Origin: a bacterium
GTDB lineage: Bacteria; SZUA-182; DTGQ01
Length of the DNA stretch: 20,893 bases
Assembly: GCA_023512255.1 (NCBI GenBank)
Contig: JAILZY010000062.1
Span: forward strand, 1 to 20,893
Direction of reading: 5' to 3'
Position numbers and translations under genes: made by a program. Of the stretch, positions 15,654 through 20,893 are shown piece by piece (the stretch's first letter is position 1; every line of letters starts with the position of its first letter). A model generated the notes under the pieces. The model worked only from the letters and a program-made list of their open reading frames with translations. It was not told where the DNA came from and searched no databases.

Positions 15654-16703
15654 TCACTTCATAGAATCTATGGAAGAAGAGCTGCTTAGGCTTCCTCTGG
15701 CTCGCCTTCTTTCTTCCGGATCCAGAATATGGTGTTTTTTGATAAAGTAGCTGAGGTTACGCTGATCAATACCCAGCAGTTTGGAGGCTCTGGTTTTCAC
15801 CCAGTTAGCTTTATTTAGTGCCTTGAGAATAAGCTGGCGCTCATAAGTTTTTAACTGCATTTTTAAATTGAATTCATGTTCAGGAGGTATCGTTTTCTGG
15901 CGATTTTCCGTAAGTAGATAGTGAGGCAAGGATGAGACTTGAATAGTGTCGGTACTTTCCATAATGACGGCGTTTTCGATTACATTCTTCAACTCACGGA
16001 TATTCCCCGGCCAGTTATAGGATACCAGAATATCCATAGCCTCATTAGAAACCTTCTTGATTTTTCGATTTGCTCGGCAATTATCCAATTGAATGAACCG
16101 ATTTACTAGGATCGGTATATCCTCTTTCCGCTCACGGAGTGGAGGCAAAAAGATGGTAACTACACTCAGCCGATAGTAAAGATCTTCACGAAACGCCCCG
16201 TTTTCCGAAGCCTTTTTCAGCATGACGTTAGTTGTGGCAATTACCCGCACATCTACTTTGATCGGAGTGGACACACCAACAGGGACAATTTCATCCTCTT
16301 GCAGGACCCGCAACAGCTTGGCCTGACCTGGGAAGGACATGTTTCCGATTTCATCCAGAAGAATAGTTCCGCCGTCAGCTAGTTCAAATCTGCCCTTTCG
16401 ACTCTCAAAAGCGCCGGTAAAAGACCCCTTCCGGTGGCCGAAAAGCTCGCTTTCTAGTAGGGTATCGCTTAGAGCCGCGCAATTCACCTTGATGAATGGC
16501 TTGTTGGCCCGCAGACTGTGAGCGTGGATGGCGTTAGCTACTAATTCCTTTCCCGTTCCACTCTCTCCTTGTACTAAAACTGTAGCCTTGGTTTTAGCTA
16601 CCACCCCGATCAGCCGACAAATCTCCCGAATTTTCTCACTCTTTCCCAGGATATTGGAAACTTCATCACACTGATACTGAATCGCCATGCCCTCATCCCT
16701 CAT
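15654..16703 (-). CDS. Sigma-54 activator with AAA+ and Fis-type HTH domains, no sensor domain (PspF-like)
   Basis: 349 residues. Only about 18 residues precede the AAA+ domain, so there is no receiver, PAS or GAF part; control must come from partners, expression or ligand binding to AAA+. Motifs: Walker A GESGTGKE (46-53), sigma-54 contact loop GSFTGA (93-98, Ser in place of the usual first Ala), Walker B ILLDEIG (114-120), and REDLYYRL (172-179). WPGNIRELKNVIENAVI follows, then a Fis-type HTH (about 290-326: ILKALNKANWVKTRASKLLGI...NLSYFIKKHHI). It hydrolyses ATP to open sigma-54 promoter complexes. A sigma-54 promoter lies just upstream, suggesting autoregulation, and the PilZ gene lies immediately downstream on the same strand. 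Confidence 0.95.
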   Translation of the reverse strand: MRDEGMAIQYQCDEVSNILGKSEKIREICRLIGVVAKTKATVLVQGESGTGKELVANAIHAHSLRANKPFIKVNCAALSDTLLESELFGHRKGSFTGAFESRKGRFELADGGTILLDEIGNMSFPGQAKLLRVLQEDEIVPVGVSTPIKVDVRVIATTNVMLKKASENGAFREDLYYRLSVVTIFLPPLRERKEDIPILVNRFIQLDNCRANRKIKKVSNEAMDILVSYNWPGNIRELKNVIENAVIMESTDTIQVSSLPHYLLTENRQKTIPPEHEFNLKMQLKTYERQLILKALNKANWVKTRASKLLGIDQRNLSYFIKKHHILDPEERRRARGSLSSSSSIDSMK

Positions 16704-16705
16704 AT

Positions 16706-16749
16706 TGCAGTTTCCTCAATCTTGTGCAGTTTCCTTAAATATTGCAGTT
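16706..16749 (-). promoter_or_regulatory. Triple AACTGCA repeat in the activator leader
   Basis: Three copies of AACTGCA on the minus strand (complement at 16706-16712, 16725-16731, 16743-16749) at 19- and 18-base spacing, between the predicted sigma-54 promoter and the ATG. The word matches the TTAACTGCA/TTAACCGCA pair upstream of 13184-13819, so these could be sites for the activator. Confidence 0.45.
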
Positions 16750-16780
16750 TTATCATAAAAATTTACACTTTATTATTAAA

Positions 16781-16796
16781 AGCAAGGTTTATGCCA
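16781..16796 (-). promoter_or_regulatory. Sigma-54 promoter of the activator gene
   Basis: Minus strand TGGCAT-AAACC-TTGCT, one base from the -24/-12 consensus, about 80 bases upstream of the activator start codon. It implies the activator drives its own gene. Confidence 0.75.
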
Positions 16797-16944
16797 TAGG
16801 GCTGGGGGAGCCAAAAAGACAGGAGAAGATGAGGAGAAAGAGGTGCCGGCAAAGTGGGGGTTGCCTGCTGATCAGTGGTTGGGGAAGGGGGCAGGGGGCT
16901 TTGAGACCGCAGCAAAGGGGTGGTTTAACTTTTTGCTCGTGTTC

Positions 16945-17844
16945 TTATTTGCTGGCTAACAAGCCAGATTGATGGTTAATAAACCAGATTCCAACCCATT
17001 CTTTATGCGGATCGTTTTGAATTTCCTGAAGCTGAAGATCCGAGTACTGATCGAGAATCTCCTTTTGATTTCCGTATCCAATGCCTGTCAGGACAAGTGA
17101 GGCACCAGGGCTGAGGAGCGATTTCAGCTCCTGGCTGGCTTGCAGCAGTAAAGAGGTGTGAAGATTGGCCACTACAGCATCAAAACTCACCTTTAAGGGG
17201 AGGGATAAGCAGTCGGCAGTGATGAGGAAAATTTTATCCTGGACCTGATTGAGCTCCATACAAGCTTTGGCCGCCTTAGTGGCTGCAAAATCATGGTCCA
17301 GAGCCACAACCCGTTTTACTCCAAGCACCAAGGCGGCAGCGGCCAGGATTCCCGATCCACACCCAATATCGACCAGGCTGCTAAGCCGCTCTCTGTGCTT
17401 GCAGATCCACTGGAGGCAAAATCGGGTCGTGAAGTGCTGCCCGGTACCAAAAGCCATCCCTGGATCGATTATGACCCTCTTTTCTCCTGCCTTAGCATGG
17501 CCCTGGTCCCAGATCGGTTCAATGACCAGGGTGTTAGCCAAATGAATTGGCTTGAAAAATTCCTTCCATTGAGAAAGATATTTCTCCTCGTCGATTTCCT
17601 GAAGGGTAAGCTCAGGTGAGGGAATTTCAAACCCTAGCTCTTGCAAGGAGGATAAATAGATTCGCATAGATTGCTCAATCCATGAGCGATCAGCCTTAAG
17701 GGGAAATATGCCGTGCAGCAGAATTCGTGAGCTGTCTGGGGAAGAATCGACAAACACTGCCGTAGCCCCAAGGTCCTGAACCTGGCTAACACAAGCATCT
17801 TCAATCTGTGGAGAAATGGCAATAGTTAGCTGCAACCATTTCAT
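16945..17844 (-). CDS. prmA: Ribosomal protein L11 methyltransferase
   Basis: 299 residues, typical length. PrmA trimethylates Lys and N-terminal amines of ribosomal protein L11 using SAM. Landmarks: WKEFFKPI (about 93-100), the PrmA signature IIDPGMAFGTGQHFTT (125-140), the SAM-binding motif LVDIGCGSGILAAAAL (157-172), acidic ALDHD (181-185), and VANLHTSLLL (225-234). It starts three bases after the PIN gene stop, so the two are likely cotranscribed. No defects seen. Confidence 0.95.
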   Translation of the reverse strand: MKWLQLTIAISPQIEDACVSQVQDLGATAVFVDSSPDSSRILLHGIFPLKADRSWIEQSMRIYLSSLQELGFEIPSPELTLQEIDEEKYLSQWKEFFKPIHLANTLVIEPIWDQGHAKAGEKRVIIDPGMAFGTGQHFTTRFCLQWICKHRERLSSLVDIGCGSGILAAAALVLGVKRVVALDHDFAATKAAKACMELNQVQDKIFLITADCLSLPLKVSFDAVVANLHTSLLLQASQELKSLLSPGASLVLTGIGYGNQKEILDQYSDLQLQEIQNDPHKEWVGIWFINHQSGLLASK

Positions 17845-17847
17845 AGG

Positions 17848-18369
17848 TTATCCAATTTTGGCTATTTCCTTAGTATACTGAACAATCCATCCCTCATACC
17901 TGCCGATCTGGCAGATTTTTTCAATTAATCGGTCAACTTCATCCGGGCCGCTGAGCAGATGGCTACGCTGAAGCAGAGCCGGTACCAGGATGGCGCACAG
18001 GAAAGGAATCCGGCGCCTTTTGCAGAGCTTGATCCCTTTACGGTCATCAATCATGACCGCATCTGCTTTCAGCAGATAATAAAGCTCAATGGTGCTCTTC
18101 TCCCCTGCCCCTAAATGCGGCAGCACCACCTGATCGGCTTCGGGAACTGGACAGATGGCTAGCCTCTTTTCCTGAACAAGATCTTGAATCTGACGGGCAT
18201 CATCTGACCATGGACGCCGCATACACTCCTCGTAAACCTGGGGAGAGATGATCAGACGAACAACTTGAGCATAGGGGCGCAGCAGGGACACCTTACTCAG
18301 GTAGATCAGAGAAGAGCTATCTCCGATAATGGTCTGCAATTTGCCCACCACCCACCTTGAATTGATCAC
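17848..18369 (-). CDS. PIN-domain protein of the DUF3368 type
   Basis: 173 residues as drawn from a GTG at 18369. PIN-fold features: IIGDSSSLIYLSKVSLL with the first metal-binding Asp, ISPQVYEEC with an acidic residue, then LGAGEKSTIELYYLLKADAVMIDDRKG, the GE...DD pattern of this family, and an AILVPALLQ segment. A TTG at 18339, just before TIIGDSS, follows AAGGTGG and would match the family start better, so the true protein may be 163 residues. Members are predicted RNases, often toxins, but no antitoxin-like gene is adjacent; it is instead coupled to prmA. Activity is inferred. Confidence 0.8.
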   Translation of the reverse strand: MINSRWVVGKLQTIIGDSSSLIYLSKVSLLRPYAQVVRLIISPQVYEECMRRPWSDDARQIQDLVQEKRLAICPVPEADQVVLPHLGAGEKSTIELYYLLKADAVMIDDRKGIKLCKRRRIPFLCAILVPALLQRSHLLSGPDEVDRLIEKICQIGRYEGWIVQYTKEIAKIG

Positions 18370-18439
18370 TTCCGATCATTGTTTTTAGTCTAACAAGATA
18401 TTGTCTCATCTGATCAGATAGTTTATGATATGAATAGCT

Positions 18440-18455
18440 TATAATATGATATACT
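18440..18455 (+). promoter_or_regulatory. Probable -10 region for the trmJ-rsmE unit
   Basis: TATAAT (18440-18445) and TATACT (18450-18455) lie 30-45 bases before the ATG; -35 boxes are weak. A 12-bp palindrome ATCTGATCAGAT (18408-18419) in the divergent region could be an operator. Confidence 0.4.
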
Positions 18456-18485
18456 ATAACGCAGGATTGGGAAAGGATATTTTTT

Positions 18486-19304
18486 ATGCCTGCACAAATT
18501 TTTCCCCCCGCGGCCAGTGGTGGCTGGGGCATACGAGCTGAGAATATCGTCTTTGTGCTGGTTTCACCAAAAAATGCGGGCAATATCGGAGCCGTGGCCA
18601 GGGCGATGAAAAACATGGGGTTTGAGAATTTGCGGCTGGTCAATCCTCAGCCCTCAAGCTGGCTTAGTGCAATTCAGATGGCCTGTGGAGCAGAAGATCT
18701 GCTAGAGCGGGCAGTGGTGGAAACAAGCCTTGAGAAGGCCTTGGCTGATATCAATTGGATTGTCGGCACTACCGCCCGAAGCAGGAGGCGCTATCACAAA
18801 AGCATTTCCTCTCCCCAGCAGATCGCCCAGGCCGCCACGTCTATAAGTCAGGAGAACAAGATAGCGTTTCTTTTTGGCTCAGAAAAATGTGGCCTGACCA
18901 CAGAGGAAATTAGCCTTTGCCACGCTGTGGTTACTATCCCCACGCGGCAGGATTTTTGCTCCCTGAATCTTTCTCAGGCAGTCATGGTTGTGGCCTGGGA
19001 GCTGTCTAAGCTGCGTGGAGGCGATGAGAGCCATAAGCCCAATGAGCAGCAGCAGCATCACCATGAGCAGCCGTATCAGCCGAGAATGGCTTCCCAGGAG
19101 GAGCTTCAAAGCCTTTTTCTTCATCTTGAGCAGGTCCTGATGGAGATTGAATTTATTACTCCGGAAAATTCCAGACACATGATACTGTCGATCAAAGAGC
19201 TGATTCGCCGCAAGGCTCTAACCAGCAGGGAGGTGAAAATCCTGCGGGGAATCCTCCATAAGGTTCAGATGCATAAGAATCGTGTTGTTCCCCCTCTGCC
19301 ATGA
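18486..19304 (+). CDS. trmJ: SpoU-family RNA methyltransferase, TrmJ type
   Basis: 272 residues. TrmJ 2'-O-methylates position 32 of tRNA anticodon loops; related proteins may have other targets. Trefoil-knot SPOUT motifs: VSPKNAGNIGAVARAMKNMGF (27-46), FLFGSEKCGLTTEE (128-141) and IPTRQDFCSLNLSQAVMVVAWEL (about 151-173). Between the catalytic domain and the C-terminal helical part there is a hydrophilic Gln/His-rich stretch (EQQQQHHHEQPYQ-like, about 186-198) that looks like an insertion. AAAGGA lies eight bases upstream. The stop overlaps the rsmE start by four bases (ATGA). Confidence 0.88.
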   Translation: MPAQIFPPAASGGWGIRAENIVFVLVSPKNAGNIGAVARAMKNMGFENLRLVNPQPSSWLSAIQMACGAEDLLERAVVETSLEKALADINWIVGTTARSRRRYHKSISSPQQIAQAATSISQENKIAFLFGSEKCGLTTEEISLCHAVVTIPTRQDFCSLNLSQAVMVVAWELSKLRGGDESHKPNEQQQHHHEQPYQPRMASQEELQSLFLHLEQVLMEIEFITPENSRHMILSIKELIRRKALTSREVKILRGILHKVQMHKNRVVPPLP

Positions 19305-20089
19305 GTGAGCAAAAGCCGGGGCTAGCTATGGACATACCACAATCAAGAATCATTTTGGCCGAGACTGCTTTAGTGGATCATGACTACGAATTGTCTGGCC
19401 CTTCACGACAGGCTCTTGAGAGATGGGATCCGCGGCCTGGGGAAATAATCACGGTTTTGGATGAGAGCCGGCAGAGTTTTCGCGGCCGGATTGTTGAGCT
19501 ATCAGAGGATGCAGCCAAAATCCATATCTTTGCCAAAGCTGATGGCCCAGGCAACAGCGCCGAGCGGGAGATCATTCTCCATCAGGCGCTGCCTGAGAGA
19601 GAGAGGATGGAATTGATTATTCAGAAAGCCACCGAGCTTGGGGTCTGGGCCATTATTCCGTTCAAATCAGCTAGATCCATCTCCCTGCAAGAGCGGGAGC
19701 ATAAGCAGAAAAAGGCTCACTGCTGGCCCAGGATCGCCCTGCGGGCTGCCAAGCAGTGCCGCCGGCCTGATATTCCTCACCTCTTCCCTTTCTGTACCTT
19801 TCAAGAATCGCTGTCCCTGGCCCGGCAAAGCGGGCTTCGGATTATCCTTTGGGAGAAACAGCAAGGGGGGATATCTTTGGCCGATCTTGTGCATCGGCAA
19901 GCTGACTTTAAAAGGATCTCGGTCATGGTCGGTCCTGAAGGTGGATTTACCAAGGATGAGGTTACTGTGGCCAGACAGGAGGGATTTGAACCCTTTCGTC
20001 TCGGCCCCCGTATATTGAGAACAGAAACAGCCTCTCTGGCCATTCTCAGTATCCTTCAATTTATGATTGGTGATTTGGGTAAAAACTAA
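19301..20089 (+). CDS. rsmE: 16S rRNA m3U1498 methyltransferase
   Basis: 262 residues. RsmE methylates U1498 of 16S rRNA. Landmarks: an N-terminal PUA-like region, ERMELIIQKATELGVWAIIPF (101-121) and RAAKQCRRPDIP (148-159). The SPOUT core is VMVGPEGGFTKDEV (208-221) and FRLGPRILRTETASLAIL (232-249). The start overlaps the trmJ stop, giving translational coupling of two rRNA/tRNA methylases. An ATG nine codons later is a possible alternative start. MITE family 2 copy 2 inserts 44 bases after the stop. Confidence 0.95.
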   Translation: MSEQKPGLAMDIPQSRIILAETALVDHDYELSGPSRQALERWDPRPGEIITVLDESRQSFRGRIVELSEDAAKIHIFAKADGPGNSAEREIILHQALPERERMELIIQKATELGVWAIIPFKSARSISLQEREHKQKKAHCWPRIALRAAKQCRRPDIPHLFPFCTFQESLSLARQSGLRIILWEKQQGGISLADLVHRQADFKRISVMVGPEGGFTKDEVTVARQEGFEPFRLGPRILRTETASLAILSILQFMIGDLGKN

Positions 20090-20133
20090 GGCAAGCGGTT
20101 TTCCCAAACTTTTCATGGGATAGATACAATCCT

Positions 20134-20246
20134 CGCTCTTATATATCAGACACCATAAACCCTATATCAGAACAACAATAAACCCTCGAAGAGGCTTAGC
20201 TCTTATTAGGGTTATGTCTCTCAATGGTAGCTAATAAATAAGAGCA
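20134..20246. mobile_element. MITE, family 2 copy 2, with 8-bp target duplication
   Basis: 113 bp, inverted ends CGCTCTTATATA and (complement) TGCTCTTATTTA, flanked by exact 8-bp duplications ACAATCCT (20126-20133 and 20247-20254). It is the reverse of 14320-14447 with few differences. The right duplication overlaps the last base of the stop codon of the 20254 gene, so the insertion landed exactly at the gene's end. Confidence 0.92.
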
Positions 20247-20253
20247 ACAATCC

Positions 20254-20496
20254 TTACACCATCTTGAAAAGAGGACGAATCACCTTTTTCACCACCCAAT
20301 CGTAGTCTGGAGGAGTATCTGAGTGAGCTATCTCTCCCATGACATAGACCGATTCTCCTTGACAATATTTGTGCAATCGCTCAAGAAGGTTCAATGATCG
20401 TTCCTGAAACTCCTGATCAGTAAGATTTTCGTTGTAGCGGTTGAGAAAGTATTCCCGACAGAAGTTCAAAAGGGTGTTGATTTCTGGATATCCCAT
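20254..20496 (-). CDS. Small unknown protein, predicted sigma-54 controlled
   Basis: 80 residues, soluble and mixed-charge, with no signal peptide. It starts MGYPEINTLLNFCREYFLNRY, followed by a charged helix (LTDQEFQERSLNLLERLHKYC) and SDTPPDYDWVVKKVIRPLFKM. I do not recognise the family. It is credible as a gene because AAGGAGG stands nine bases before the ATG, and a sigma-54 promoter with recurring upstream words precedes it. A MITE abuts its stop codon without changing the protein. Confidence 0.7.
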   Translation of the reverse strand: MGYPEINTLLNFCREYFLNRYNENLTDQEFQERSLNLLERLHKYCQGESVYVMGEIAHSDTPPDYDWVVKKVIRPLFKMV

Positions 20497-20568
20497 GCCA
20501 AACAGCCTCCTTGAAGAGAACTTGATTTAGGTTTTTAATTTGTGTTAAATTTTTTGGTTATTTTAGCA

Positions 20569-20584
20569 AGCAATTTTTATGCCA
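20569..20584 (-). promoter_or_regulatory. Sigma-54 promoter of the 20254 gene
   Basis: Minus strand TGGCAT-AAAAA-TTGCT, one base from consensus and almost the same as the activator's own promoter. About 73 bases before the start codon. Confidence 0.75.
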
Positions 20585-20609
20585 AATTTGATAAATTTAG
20601 TCCATAGGA

Positions 20610-20697
20610 TTAACCGCACAAAATATCAAATCATAAGTATATATGGATCATAAGGATATACACCTAGTATAGACTTATGGAATTTAGCCAGCGGTTA
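20610..20697 (-). promoter_or_regulatory. Candidate activator sites upstream of the 20254 gene
   Basis: TTAACCGCA at 20610-20618 and, in opposite orientation, GCCAGCGGTTA at 20687-20697, roughly 30 and 110 bases upstream of the -24 box. The same words recur upstream of the PilZ gene (15589-15598) and the 13184 gene (14035-14043). Confidence 0.45.
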
Positions 20698-20818
20698 TTC
20701 TCTGTTTAATTTTTGGCCAGCACGATAAAACTTTTGGTAAAAAACTGCCGAAAGACTTCGGCCATATTGCTTGCACTGCCTGAGAAGGTATATAAAAATT
20801 ATGCTGTTGGTCTGTTTC

Positions 20819-20892
20819 CAGATGTTCCCCATGTTGAAAAAATAATGTTGAAAATATAAAGGGGAGGAGAGAAAATAAAGAGAGAAGAAAGT
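20819..20892. repeat. Right arm of 74-bp terminal inverted repeat
   Basis: Exact reverse complement of 1-74. Read on the plus strand it carries the same final codons (QMFPMLKK-stop) as the left-end gene, but the upstream sequence here is not that gene, so only the repeat is shared. Confidence 0.9.
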
Positions 20893-20893
20893 T

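Larger units (their letters stand above)
20497..20818. other. Intergenic right-end region
   Basis: AT-rich. It holds the sigma-54 promoter and candidate activator sites for the 20254 gene, and a small hairpin GCCGAAAGACTTCGGC near 20746-20762. No other gene seen before the terminal repeat. Confidence 0.5.

Noticed and set aside
1-20893. CRISPR array or phage module
   Set aside because: No regularly spaced repeats with unique spacers and no cas, integrase or phage structural genes; the only tandem repeats are within the Gly/Tyr genes and short promoter repeats.

Overview
The window reads as chromosome from an uncultured-type, Gram-negative-like bacterium of moderate GC (judged by eye). It carries housekeeping genes (serC, rlmN, prmA, a TrmJ-type methylase, rsmE, a tRNA-Arg) mixed with exported low-complexity proteins, small mobile repeats and sigma-54 control. 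Exported proteins with N-terminal signals, a PEP-CTERM/sortase-like tail, a c-di-GMP-binding PilZ protein and a sigma-54 activator fit a deep-branching or deltaproteobacteria-like lineage. The sequence alone does not fix the phylum. The two window ends are a perfect 74-bp inverted repeat, so this may be a contig that stopped at a repeat.

Layout. 48-842 (-) is an exported protein with a C-terminal sorting-like tail. 1604-2686 (-) is serC, with a repeat element in its leader. 3340-6901 (+) is a two-gene unit: a Tyr-rich exported protein and a 966-residue exported protein with an aromatic low-complexity region, a BsuPI-like domain and a beta-propeller; it ends in a textbook terminator. 6998-8101 holds two copies of a short inverted-repeat element and an AbrB/PIN toxin-antitoxin pair. 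8170-8640 is a stand-alone LigD-type 3'-phosphoesterase that appears to start at AUC. A tRNA-Arg(CCU) follows, then rlmN (-). 10032-11852 (-) is a subtilisin-like protease whose 3' end lies in a composite palindromic repeat. 12252-13819 (-) holds two Gly/Leu/Tyr-repeat exported proteins. 14481-16703 (-) holds a pseudo-receiver/PilZ protein and a PspF-like sigma-54 activator. 16945-18369 (-) is prmA with a PIN-domain gene. 18486-20089 (+) is trmJ-like/rsmE. 20254-20496 (-) is a small unknown gene.

The most interesting system is regulatory. At least four close matches to the sigma-54 (-24/-12) promoter consensus stand upstream of the sigma-54 activator itself, the PilZ protein, one Gly/Tyr-repeat exported protein and the 80-residue gene; a fifth, weaker one precedes the protease. 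Several are accompanied upstream by recurring AACYGCA or AACCGCTGGC words that could be activator sites. I infer a local sigma-54/c-di-GMP circuit controlling cell-surface or secreted products.

Two families of non-autonomous mobile elements are visible. One (14320-14447, 20134-20246) has clear 8-bp target duplications. The other (2728-2853, 6998-7140, 7273-7406) has a TTAGTGGTTCTTTCGCTAA-type end and repeatedly sits in gene leaders.
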